The notes under the pieces: generated by a model
Told to the model about the DNA's origin: nothing
Seen by the model: only the letters and a program-made list of their open reading frames with translations
The model's database searches: none
Part shown: positions 11,605 through 22,553 of the stretch, one piece after another
How positions within the stretch are numbered: the first letter of the stretch is position 1
How the letters are laid out: each line of letters starts with the position of its first letter
Position numbers and translations under genes: made by a program
NCBI GenBank assembly: GCA_963662155.1
Contig: OY759269.1
Location: 21,085,754 to 21,149,753 of the forward strand
Length of the DNA stretch: 64,000 nt
Direction of reading: 5' to 3'
Source: Lamellibrachia columna
Taxonomy: Eukaryota; Annelida; Polychaeta; Sabellida; Siboglinidae

Positions 11605-12265
11605 CTAGTCGGTGTAGTTTTCAGCCTACTTAATAGAATATGCCGTTTAAAAAAATATAAAGAAACATTTTGTGTAAGAGATCGATTTACCGAATCACCA
11701 GCAGCTACTTCATTTATTCAATCAAAGAACTTTATTAAAACAGTTGTTTTGAGTGAAAAACTTACGAATATTGAACTTCTGAACCATGTCGCGCGAGTCG
11801 AGGAAACCGGCGGAATTCAACCTATATTTATAGCAAGCCGTACAGACAATCTTTTTTCATTTTACCACTTTGTTCCAATTATTTCAACCAGGCTTGACTA
11901 AGCGCTTTATAAAACACATATACTTGTATTGAATATATAACATTAATGTAGTACATTTGTTCTCGTATATTTAACACATTTTAATTATTCCAACTTTTAT
12001 GACAAGACTGGTTTGCCATACATCTACCACAAAAGGGGCTATTATTGTTACATGGCCAAGGACGAGACACGCATCAGCAGACGCTCAATAATAATGTCTG
12101 GTAAGTATGCGAAGTCGGTTTTTATCAAGATTCAAGGTATGCATATCATAAACGTGTTACATGTTATATTATATACCAAAATATATTTTGCTCAGGCAAG
12201 ATTCTGTATCGTTATTGTCGTAAACAGACGCTATGACATCTCTAACGCGATATCAAGCGAGATTT
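11605..12265. repeat. 0.7 kb direct repeat, copy 2
   Basis: Partner of 3345-4035, about 8.26 kb away in the same orientation. Point changes and small indels suggest moderate age. The possible coding patch (KRGYYCYMAKDETRISRRS) stays open here, and its putative donor is a consensus 'gtaagt'. Confidence 0.75.
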
Positions 12266-12269
12266 CAAT

Positions 12270-13316
12270 TTCAATCTACCTTTAACTGTATTGTCCCACA
12301 AGTTACATGTTTACTTAGAGCAGGTGCTATTTCTGTTTTGATTTCCAAATAAGATCATCACACTTAGTATTTTTATAAGTGAAAGCAAGTCTGAATTTTT
12401 TTAACATATTTCTTTGTTTATATGTGTGCATTTAAATTTGCAGACTTTCCAATTCCACCTAAATTCTAAATCAACTTGGTTTGATTTTTATAAAATCAAT
12501 TGTTATAAGTCACACAATGTTTGGATCAATTCAACACCATTTCAGATTTGACCAACTCACAGATTTTCAATTACATCCCAAGCTTTACAAACATCCATTA
12601 TAATTACACACAATAATAGGTCTAAATAAAAGAGATGACAAGAAAACATTGGCAATGGGGTATTCCATATCAAATCAGTCAAACTAAGAAATTCTTGTGG
12701 TACTCGCATTTTTGGACTCTACCAGCAGTTTACCAATTTATGTATTGGTCTTTGTAATGATATATGTCAAACCATAGGGATGTGGCTCGATTAATTTCTG
12801 AGTTATGACCATTTCCACTTTTGCAGAATTTTTTATTTCAGGATGGTGTTCTGCCACTTTTACTTTGGCTATTTAAAAATTGTAGAATTTTGCATAGACA
12901 ATGTATATAGACAATGTATATTTTGCATAGACAATGTATATATATACCAGTATATCTATATTTTCAGATACATACCTTGAACAATTCTCAAGTTAGACAC
13001 ACCTGAAAAATATAATCTAGAACTATTTAATTCAGAAGGTTTTTCTTGCATAATTGTCTTACTACAGTTGCAATAGGCATTAAAATAACCTAGTTGATAA
13101 TTGTGTTGTAAGCTGATGCGTCCATCAAGAATATTTTTTTCAACATAAAACCATTTGAATAGGGAACCCAAATATGGTGCATTACACAGGCACTGTACCG
13201 ATTATTTTTTCATATAAAAAAAATTAAATTTTATCTATGACTGTGGCTATAGCATTTTTGGCTGCTATATATAGGCCACTTTTCACTATTTACCAACAAC
13301 AAAATAACTTCAAAGT

Positions 13317-13356
<40 letters not shown>

Positions 13357-13640
13357 TCATCATCATATAAGTGTTTTACTGATCCAAATAAGATTTATTT
13401 GTGTTCTAACATGTTTTATTGTTGAACTCACTAAAAGCACACACAAATGGCAATGGCAGTGGCATATTGTGGGAGAACTAATATACAGTAGTATGTCTTT
13501 TATTATCTAGTATCTACAAATGATGGAGAATAATCATGCCAAAATCTCACAGTTCTTGTACAAATAGTTTTTGAGTTATTGGTATTTTAAGCAGAACAAG
13601 AAATCTTCATAATATCAGAAAATATGTAAAATAAAAGACT
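12270..13640. other. AT-rich interval with (TA)n at 13319-13354
   Basis: No gene is recognised. Contents are a relative of the dispersed repeat of 6400-7260 at about 12655-12690, three direct copies of 'agacaatgtatat' at 12897-12947, and a TA microsatellite ending in CAT triplets at 13319-13366. Confidence 0.5.
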
Positions 13641-15004
13641 TGTTTGTATGCAGTATGGTTGCATGTCCAAAATTCGTGCTTCGCACAATTCCGTGGCAAC
13701 GTAGTATTTTATCTTTCTGCATCTAGCAGTTGGTCATTGAATGTTATTGTTTATGCTGAGCTAACAGTCGCAGTTGTTGGCATCGTATCACAACACAATA
13801 TGAATGAATTTATTTACGAAAATAATAATGGGATAGCTGCACTAATCATAAAATATGCGAGCCGAAGCAAAACGTGCACGAGTCGGAAGACTAAAATTGC
13901 GGGCAGCTAATCAGTCAACAACAGTTTTACGTACAATTGCTGTTAATTTATTTATTTTACTCTACCATAAAGCATAATTTCAACGTAATATAGATAGGGA
14001 GACCACTAACAGATTGAACCTGCGAGATCGGTGTTTTCCCTCACTCATCGACACGGCCCCTATCGCGTATAAACATAAGAAGCGATGACGTAGCATGAAT
14101 GGCGATATCTAGATCGGGAAGGGAGCCGAGATCGGTGCACTTACAAAAACTCTCTATTTGCGCAAATACTTACGTACGATGAAATTTCTTCGAGAATATG
14201 GGCCCTGGCTTGCAACTTCAGGTGATCACAAATATGACACGATTTTCGCGCATGCGGTGAACCTGCCAACCTACTCTGCGGCTGACCCATGCAAGTACTT
14301 TTTTGGGGGGTGTATATTCATGTCAGTCTTGACCTACAGGTGGCGTAACCCAGCCTCGAGAAAACGGGAAGTTTTTAGATGCGCGAAATATCGGCAGCAT
14401 GGGACGTCAAGTACACTCTATCCAGCATACTGGAATAAATGTGTTCTTTATCAGAAGTATACGTCCATCTGATTTAAGAACTAGTACAGGTGTGGCAGGT
14501 TACAATATCCTAAAAGTAATTTCATAGGTTTCAACAATATTTGTATAGGTTACCAAGAGCAGTGCAGTAGAAGCAACGTTCCATCATCATAAAGGATATT
14601 GTCGTGAATCGTGCAGACTTCATTACTCTGTATCCAGTCATGCTGAAAGCTTACATCCACTAGTGCATAGGCCTGGAAGAGGTAGATAACCTCAAGTTCT
14701 AGGAAGAGTAGCATACTGACATTTGAGTTTTGGTCCATCAGCGGGCAGCTGGAGCTTCAGGTGGTAATTTACGTGAGAGCAGAATATATATGTATGTTTT
14801 GATTTTATCAAGAGCCCACCATGGTTCTTCGCTTTGGACCACTACAATTACGCAATTCGATTTCAGTCCATCTGCACGATATCGCTACACTCAAACAATC
14901 CAGCATTCTGGTGGACTTACCGATTTTATTTTTAAAGGGAACTGAACTGTCAAGAAGACGCCACGTGTAACTGTTACCAGATACATATACAGAACAATGC
15001 TGCA
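13641..15004. other. Interval with unexplained short open frames
   Basis: Open frames at 13644-13910, 14158-14472 and 14730-14945 (+) carry no domain I recognise and no consistent splice context. The GC content is higher than in neighbouring AT-rich DNA, so an unknown or decayed gene is possible but unsupported. Confidence 0.3.
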
Positions 15005-15220
15005 GTGAAAGGTGATGGCGGATATTTGGGTTTGACTGAGAACCATGCTGCTTTGCAGCGCTGGGTGGCATCTGATCCTGAGTTGGTCAGAGAAATTGGA
15101 AAGGTGATACAACATCCGGCTTTTGCTCAATATGCTAAATCGTTAACAGTTCTCCTCAAAGATATGGAAAGTGATGACAGCATTGTCCCATCACCTCTTA
15201 GCCGTGTTCGTCCTTCGTGA
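15005..15220 (+). pseudogene. Fragment resembling a transposon-associated repeated protein
   Basis: An open frame with KGDGGYLGLTENHAALQRWV followed by a helical Lys/Asp-rich segment. The pattern 'GGxxGLTxNxxALxRW' recalls a family of multi-copy uncharacterised invertebrate proteins; this is from memory. Upstream frames are broken. It may belong to the same family as the fragment at 9880-10460. Function unknown. Confidence 0.35.
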
Positions 15221-15229
15221 ACCGAAGAT

Positions 15230-16549
15230 AACCATATTCGTCATCTCCCAGGTTGTAATTGTCTTGGTAAAGATGTGTTAGTAGGTGACTGGTGGGCCCA
15301 GTCCGCGTCCAGAACGGGACAAGACACTGCAGACGGCTGGGTGCAGGTGCTGATTGGTCTGGATTTCCTGTCCTCACACTTCGTCTCAGCCTCAGAAGTG
15401 CAATAATGTTGTATGTTATAAAATAATCACACTTTAAAGAAAAACAGCATTGTTGATTTCATTAACTCAGTAGCAAAAATGAAAGTTAACTATAAAACAG
15501 GTAGGTTGCATTGTGCTAGCTGCCGCCAAAATAAATTCTCCAGATATCGACTCTGCAGTCCATGGCTATGGACCCGCCTTGGTAAACCCAGATTTGTTCC
15601 ACATGGATGCTAGAGGCTGGACAGCATAGTTTCAGCTAGACACCTCCGCTGACTGCCCTGACAACGATATATACCACGATCATTTTTACTGTTCTCCGCT
15701 GACCTCATACTTTCTAAATATCATTCATGACACGAGATAGACTATCAAGTCAGTCTAGCCCGTATGCATAACATGTATTATACTAACCGAGTCGTCCGGC
15801 GTTGCGCGGGAGCAAAGGCAATCACTGTAAGAGATTATGACTCCTTGCATTTCACAGTCAAGTTTTAGTAGGGCAATGACATTGACAATTCCATGTACAA
15901 CTGCCGGTTTCACGAAACGACCGTACCGTACGAAGAAACTTATGGGGACGATTTACGTAGATCACGTAACTCGGAACAATCGTAGAAAACACGCCTACCG
16001 TTGCTAACAAGTGTACGTAACTACGAACTCCTATTGTTCTGAGTTACACAATCTACATGAAACGTCCACATAGGTTCCTTCGTAACAAACCCACCCGGGG
16101 GAATTATGTTTAATGCACGAACCATCCCCGTGGGCCGCGGACACGCCAACACATTTGAGCCCCTTATATGCGAAACTGACGGACGTATGAAAGAACGGAC
16201 AGGCAGAGTCACAAAAGTTGTGAAGTCGTTGTTGAGTTTATATAAATGTGTAGTTTATTTATTTCTTACCTGTGTCATTTCGCACATTATCCACTAGTCG
16301 TACTAATGGCATATGTATTGTCATGGAGCAAAGTGTGCCAATGTTACGCAAAGTATGAATCTAGTTAGCACTCGGTTATACACATTGTCAACTCAGTACT
16401 CAGTTCGAGTAGGAATTAACAAGCTAATTGATAATTCGAAAATATGGGCTGCATAAATGGCAGATAAATATGCATATCACATAGAGTAGACCCTGCTAAC
16501 GTTAACAATATTGACTCTTCCAAGATGCTGCCTGCTAACGTTAACAATA
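15230..16549. other. Interval with no recognised gene
   Basis: Nothing recognised except a 21-base direct repeat 'cctgctaacgttaacaatatt' at about 16492 and 16530. Short open frames at 16021-16297 overlap on both strands and look incidental. Confidence 0.4.
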
Positions 16550-16980
16550 TTAATGTTGAAATAAGAAAGATTAGTGAATGGTTGGAAGTCAATGACTTTT
16601 ATTAAATGCTAATAAATCAAAGTGTATGATTTTTTTACCATCCATAATTGAAATATATGACACGCCTATAGAGTATATTGATAACTTTTAGCATTTACAA
16701 TAAACAAACACCTGAATTGGAAACATCATATTGATAAAATAGTATGTAAAATATCAAGCTCAATTCGCATCATAAGATAAATTAAATTGTGCCGCAGCAT
16801 GTCTTAGTACATTGATTTAACTCACTTGCACTCCTACTTAAATTAGTTTTAAAACTCTAGAAAAAAGCGAGCAGAGTAGTGATATATATAACCGATATAA
16901 TACACGTACGGAGCCGTTATTCAAACATCTTAAAATTCCAGTGACCACAGACACCATTAGGTTACAACAACATAAGTATT
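16550..16980 (+). mobile_element. Old LINE RT 3' region, first half (split by insertion)
   Basis: With several stops and shifts the + strand reads as an RT C-terminal region (KISEWLEVN, NANKSKCMIF, IEYIDNF, LNWK-like text). It ends at 'gacaccattaggttacaacaacataag', encoding TIRLQQHK. The reading resumes after the element inserted at 16981-21598. Heavily decayed. Confidence 0.65.
16948..16980 (+). repeat. Target-site duplication, left copy
   Basis: 33 bases starting 'cagacaccattaggttac' are repeated at 21599-21631 with one mismatch. They flank the minus-strand LINE. Confidence 0.88.
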
Positions 16981-17056
16981 TGTGTGTGTATATCATTTAT
17001 TCGTACACAATAGTTTAGGTACAATTGAATAAAACAAAAAACAATTGGCAGCCTGC

Positions 17057-20000
17057 TTAACAAGTGCAGAGTGCGTTAATCATGTTGTTAACATCGTTTT
17101 TTGTAAAACCGGGTAAGTCAATCTCGTTATTGGATACACGCAATAATTCGAGTATGCACCAAGCGATTCCTGTCAGCTCTGGCTGACTGAAAATACATTG
17201 TCTAAGTACGTGGCTCACGTTAATATCTAGTACATATATTGCATACCTATGCCGAATAACCGCTATATTTCGGCCAATTGGTGATTGAGCTGAGTTTATA
17301 GCCCGCCTAACGAAGTGCCTAACAATGGCGTTGCGGCTAGTCAACATTAAATCCACAAACTTGCAAAATCGCTTCACCAATTGAATGGATATGTGACAGG
17401 TGTTAATTAATTGTCCTAAAAGTGTTGTATGCGTCATATAACTGACGTTTAAGATGCGCCTGACGCCTTTGTTCCAAGTCACGCAAAAATCGTTGAACCC
17501 TTTATCATGTAATGCCCATAGAGTTGAGCCATAATGGGTGCTACAATAAGACTGAAATAGACGAATATAACAATCAATAGGCACTTTGCCTCTGAAGTGG
17601 CCCACAAACCAGTTAACACTCGCGATAAAATAACCTTTTTTGCATTTATATCATTCAAGTCTGAAAGCTTGTGATCGACTACGTTACCAAGGTGTTTTGC
17701 GTTCGTCGCCCAAGTAACATTGTTCCCGTTTACCTGGATGGCTTTACAATCAACATTGCTTGCACCGAACACCATTCCTATAGTTTTCTTATCGTTAAAA
17801 GTGATATGGAATTCTTTCCCGTACTCCTCACATATATTTACCATGTATTGCAGACCTTGTAGCGAAGGTGATAATAATGTGATACGATAGTGCACCAACA
17901 AAGTGCAGAGCGATACGGCACCCGTATCCGCTGCTGGCTAATTTAGCTATTAATTCATCGTAGTATACAGCGAACAGTATCGGTGATAAAACCGCCCCTT
18001 GCCTCAATCCGTTGCGTACATAAAAAAATCTAGATTTGTAACGTTCCCACTGTGCACACATACATTGTCTGATGTATCCGTCAAGAATGAATCTAACAAT
18101 TACGCTAGGTACATTGCGTTTAAGCATCAAATTGAACAGCTTTCCGTAGTGAACCTTATCAAATGCTTTAGAGGCGTCTAGAAAACAGCTGCATACGCAA
18201 CTGTTATTATTTACAAAATGATTGGCAGTTTCAATTAATATTCCACTACATAGAGTGATTCGCTTTGAATGCAAATTGCTGATCGCTAGTGCAAAATACA
18301 TCGCTGCATTTTTTCATAAGTATAATGTCAAACAGCTTGCAAATACAATTACACAGTGCTATCCCTCTGTAGTTGTCGCTTTGACTCATGTCTCCACGAG
18401 CTTATTTCGGTATTGAAATAATAGTGGATGACAATAAATCTGCAGCATTGTATCCGTGAACAAGCATGCTCAACATGAGGATCGACAATATTATTAAAAA
18501 TCTCCTACTACTGTTGACCAAATGGTCTGACGATAAACTATATTTTCCGTCTCGTTTGCATAGCTTGATATCTTTCAAGGCATCTGCGACGTCATTTACT
18601 GTGATTGAAGAATAACTTCGATCGTCAGCTGTGACACCACTCTTAATAGTTCGATATCAAGACTGTAGCTCTGCAGGCTCAGTAGGCGTACCTTGAAAAA
18701 GTGTTTCGTATTTTGATGCAAAAACTTCCGAAATAGCTTCTGGATTGCACGCTCCATCAACTGAGTTGATCGAGGGTTTTTTCCGGACAGCATTTTTTTT
18801 AGTTTCCACCCATATGTCGCGTTGTTTGTTCGTCGATACAGATTCTGCCATTTTACTTTTTCTTAACTCGCGTTCCCTTCGTTTAATGTGTCGCACAGCA
18901 TAATGATAAGTAGCTCTGGTCATACGCATGACAGCGGCCACGTGCCCATGCCTGGGTCTCTCATTGTCTACCCACAATCAGTGCCAGAACATGGCGGTTT
19001 CTCTTACGCTCTCTACCTCGTCATTCCAGTAAGGGATGCCGCGGTCTCTATGACTACATTGTGGCAGCGTTTCTTGACCAGCACGTAATAACACATCAAT
19101 CATTTGTTTACATACACTATCAATATCCGATCTGTGATTCTCAGATTCACACAATACGTTATTACAAACTAGAGTGTCGAGCGACATAATCGTATTCGGA
19201 ATCAACTCATCAATACGGCATTTGTAGCGATCAATACTTTCATCGTCTACCTTGTGCCATGCTACTTTAACTGGTTTTTCATCAGATACATGTTCTGGTT
19301 CTTCATATGTATACCTATATGATATGTCGAACACCAGCATCACCGGGCAGTGGGTTGCTGGATTTAATGGCGTGTCATTAACGTTATTTTGACTTATGTT
19401 ACCATAAACATTGTTAGAGACAACGAAGTGGTCGATACACGATTCATGGTGTAGGTTGTGATTCACGTAAGTATTGGACTTGTTGGCCATCGGATGATGC
19501 CAACTGAGACATAACTCATTACGTTCTAAGAACGCACTCATGAATCGTGTTTGATAGGTGTCTCTCTCAAAAGAGGTATTCCAATCTCCACATATAATAA
19601 TATCATCTTGCGCGTATTGCGATAATAATTCTTCAAGACAATTTATACAATTTTCATACTCTGTACTAACACTGATGTTGCTGTACGTGTCGCATGGCAT
19701 GTATGACAATTAGAATATATGTATGCACATTCAGCTGCATTCTAACTGCGCAGATACGCCTATTGGAAATTCCGATAGGTTGCACAGAGTGCGATAGTGC
19801 CTTATGCCATGCGATAGCAACGCCACCTTGCGGTCTACCGGGAAGAATGCGTTCGGTGGCATCTACTCCAGATTTTCCGTTAAACTGATAATCGGCATGA
19901 ACATTCGTTAGTTTTGTAATATCACGATTTAGTAACCAAGTTTCTTGTAGGCATATTATATCGATTTTTGTATCACTTAGTAGGTTGTTTATAAAACCGG

Positions 20001-20067
20001 TACTGCTAGTAATACCATCACAGTTGTAACTAGCAATGGCTAAACTTTCAGCGTTTAGAACCGACAT
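17057..20067 (-). pseudogene. LINE ORF2: APE endonuclease and reverse transcriptase, broken
   Basis: It begins with an exonuclease-endonuclease-phosphatase domain at 20067-19666 (SYNCDGI, IICLQETWLL with the catalytic Glu). After a frameshift this continues at 18978-19709 (IIICGDWNTSF, then SCIDHFVVSN and the ATHCPV segment that supplies the catalytic His). A linker at 18657-18977 leads to RT motifs at 17828-18301 (FLDASKAFDKV, NGLRQGAVLSPILFAVYYDE). The frame then breaks exactly where the YADD catalytic box should be: the 17828-18301 frame reads FVGALSY, and the next frame (17479-17901) resumes at RITLLSPSLQG. The C-terminal region is at 17057-17605. The catalytic Asp pair has been lost, so the RT is dead. 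Confidence 0.8.
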
Positions 20068-20266
20068 TATATGTTAGAATCGTTCGGCGTATTCCGTGTG
20101 TCCGGCCTTCACCTGTGGTATTGTCTATATCCAATGCCGTGGGGCCAGAAGTCATTATCCAACATGCATCTGGGGTTTGGTGCAGTTACCAGGACGCGAA
20201 ATTACTGCGTCCATGCTCCTTCTTTCGACATTCTTTCGATCTCCAACACGTCCACGTGTTCACTGG

Positions 20267-21341
20267 TTATAAATTCTCGAAGGCGTTCGTCATCGATGGA
20301 GAATCCACGTTGAAAACGAAGAGTTCGAGCCGTCGAGGGGCGCTTTTTATAACATTGCTACTTTTCGTCCCGTAAAAAACCGCCGCTTTTTTGCGCTTTG
20401 TCTGCAATGACGCGGCTGGCTGTTTCTGCGCTGTTTTCTTTTGATGATATTTTGGCACCTCGAACTTGTCACGTGAGGCGGCTACGGTGGACCAAGCAGG
20501 CCTGGTAGTCGCATCGGTTGGGCTCTCATGCGCAATCGGTTCTACTGCAGAGGGTGCCGAAGTGGCATGCGACGCGATTGATGGAATGACGGATGGTGTC
20601 TGCGACGTCGTAGGTGGCAAGTTTACCCGAAGGTCATGTAACTCGGTACATTGCGAGTTGCTTGTTGCTGTATTTGTTACAGCTGCCAATGCCGAGTCGA
20701 GTCGTGTAACGCATTGTTGGACGCTACGCATGGCTTTTTCAAGTAGCGTGACACGCTCTAGTAGGTAGATAGGATCAACTTCGCCAGTAGTCATCCGGGG
20801 TAGGTTATCCAGTTTAGTTGCTACAAATACAGTTGTTTGCCTAACACCACGTTTGTCCATTTCCTTTACAGCGAACATAATATCGTTTAGGTCTTTTTCG
20901 TGCACGCTGCCACCTATGGACGAATTTCTCCGTGCCTCAAAAGGCGGCAGGTGCTTCCCGCAGTGTTCCCACATCGCTCTTTTTGCGTTGCTGATGGTAT
21001 GTGGGTCGTAAAAGTCCAATACGACGAGTTTGATGGCATTTTCTGTGCACTGCATATAGTGAAACATGATGTACGCGAGAAGTTCGTTCACTATGTGCGT
21101 CGTTTGTGCGGCTGAATTCATATCCTCCGCCTGCTCTGCGCCTCGCTTGCGTTGGGTCGTGTGTTTCCAATTCGCTTGCTCGTTTGCAGCTCTTTTTTTT
21201 TTTTTTCGTCGTTATTTTTGATGGCTTTGTATGCCCACTGCTGTCGTCTGGCGTAAGTGGTGGTGATTCCATGCCAGTGCTGCCATCTCGCGGGTTTGAT
21301 AGTGGCACGGAGTCGCTCTGTGACCGACTTCGACGTTTCAT
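20267..21341 (-). pseudogene. LINE ORF1 (nucleic-acid chaperone type), frameshifted
   Basis: This is the first ORF of the 16981-21598 element. It starts at Met near 21341 with a basic Ser/Arg/Lys-rich N-terminus (KRRSRSQSDS, then a KKKKKSCKR run). A frameshift follows before 21121, possibly at the A/T homopolymer near 21190-21202. The second frame (20267-21121) has a helical, heptad-like region (LLERVTLLEKAMRSVQQCV) of the trimerising coiled-coil kind seen in LINE ORF1 proteins, then a Thr/Ser/Pro-rich linker and a basic C-terminus. In an active element the product would coat the RNA. No zinc knuckle is visible. Confidence 0.7.
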
Positions 21342-21598
21342 TGTCCTCTATTGACGTTCTATTATCGCCCGACGTTCTATTATCGCCCGACAACAGTTTT
21401 GTACATTGTCTAGCAACACTTCGTGCACTCTTAAGCTAATCATGTCATCATGAACAGTATAGTTATACTTGCTGTGTATCGGTCGACGAGGGGTGCAAGC
21501 TGAATCACCCACCGTATCATCCAGCGAGGTATACTAATCAACAACGGCGTACCGCAGTACTGACATGTTCCGCCTCGTTGCTTTGTCTGTACATGTAC

Positions 21599-21631
21599 CA
21601 GACACCATTAGGTTACAACAACAGAAGTATT
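21599..21631 (+). repeat. Target-site duplication, right copy
   Basis: Partner of 16948-16980 (32 of 33 bases identical; T to G at the one difference). Confidence 0.88.
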
Positions 21632-21850
21632 AGCGTACATATACATAAATAGTAATTTATCTGCATATTTTTTCAAACTTAGACAAAAGAGACAATACAG
21701 ATGTTCATACATTATGCAAGAAAGCGACATGACCTGCATGTTGAAAGAGTGAATACTGAACTTGTCAGGAAATCACTCCGGTTTAGTATTGCCCGTGTAA
21801 TTAATAACAGTCCCGCCTTGGCCATTGAACAAATTCATGTTCACTCATAG
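21599..21850 (+). mobile_element. Old LINE RT 3' end, second half
   Basis: Continues the element at 16550-16980. The + strand reads KETIQMFIHYARKRHDLHVE and then a typical RT C-terminal 'VNTELxxKSLRFSIARVINN' segment, ending at a stop near 21850. Its reading agrees with the upstream half, which supports the nesting order. Confidence 0.65.
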
Positions 21851-22424
21851 GAAGGATTCAGTTCCTAACCGAAGAATTTATTTTTGTCACAATGTAGCTG
21901 AAGTTGTTATATCCTGAATTGTTATATTTAACTAATTACAGTTAAATGTTTGCTAACTTATTTCCTCTTCATACCATCTCGCATATTACAATAATACATG
22001 TTATATATTGATTGTCTTATTTTTATTATTTATTTAAGTATATACTCATGTAATGTGTAATGGGTGGTTGTAACGTTAGCAACCGAATCATCGTCTTAGT
22101 GACAGTCTCCCAGACTGACACGATTTAATAACTATATAATAGTTATGGATTCATGCATTTTGTAAAAATTCGTAGTAGAGGAGACCGGTGCTAGTTGTTA
22201 CAATTTTCGGTTAAAGTCACTTTTTGTGAAAAGTATCACATACGCATTATTTCTGTCACGGTATACATTAAATTCATTATTCGTGTTAAATTCATTATTA
22301 AATATACCATACCATTGATATTCAGTGTTGTAGTTAGGTAAATATATGAAGTTTCCGAGGCGCTGTCGACTGTAACAACTAGCCCCGTAAACGGGTAAAA
22401 TTGTTACATCATATTTAATAAGAT
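21851..22424. other. AT-rich interval, nothing recognised
   Basis: Only a degenerate doublet 'attcattattcgtgttaaattcattattaaa' near 22270 and the beginning of the LINE 3' tail. No gene signal. Confidence 0.4.
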
Positions 22425-22553
22425 TTAACAAGATTTGCCATCCAAGCCAAAGGCCCAGTTGGCAAGTGGACAAGGAAGCCATTGGCTTATCGAGAGTCCA
22501 ACAATGTTCATCTACTTATAACCCGCCCTCCTGAGATATGTGTCAACCTTGTT

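Larger units (their letters stand above)
16981..21598 (-). mobile_element. Near-full-length APE-type non-LTR retrotransposon inserted in an older LINE
   Basis: The 4.6 kb element has its 5' end at 21598 and 3' end at 16981 (tail on the minus strand ending in TACACACA-type repeats), flanked by a 33 bp target-site duplication. It contains ORF1 (20267-21341) and ORF2 with APE endonuclease and RT (17057-20067), both interrupted by frameshifts. The long duplication and terminal placement of both ends indicate an apparently complete insertion that later decayed. Clade assignment (CR1/Jockey/I-like) is uncertain. Confidence 0.85.

Noticed and set aside
14158..14472. 104-residue open frame on the + strand
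   Set aside because: No domain, splice context or homology pattern recognised; compatible with chance.
16981..17057. Exonic or promoter role for the 'tgtgtgtgtatatc' stretch
   Set aside because: It is the 3' tail of the minus-strand LINE next to its target-site duplication.
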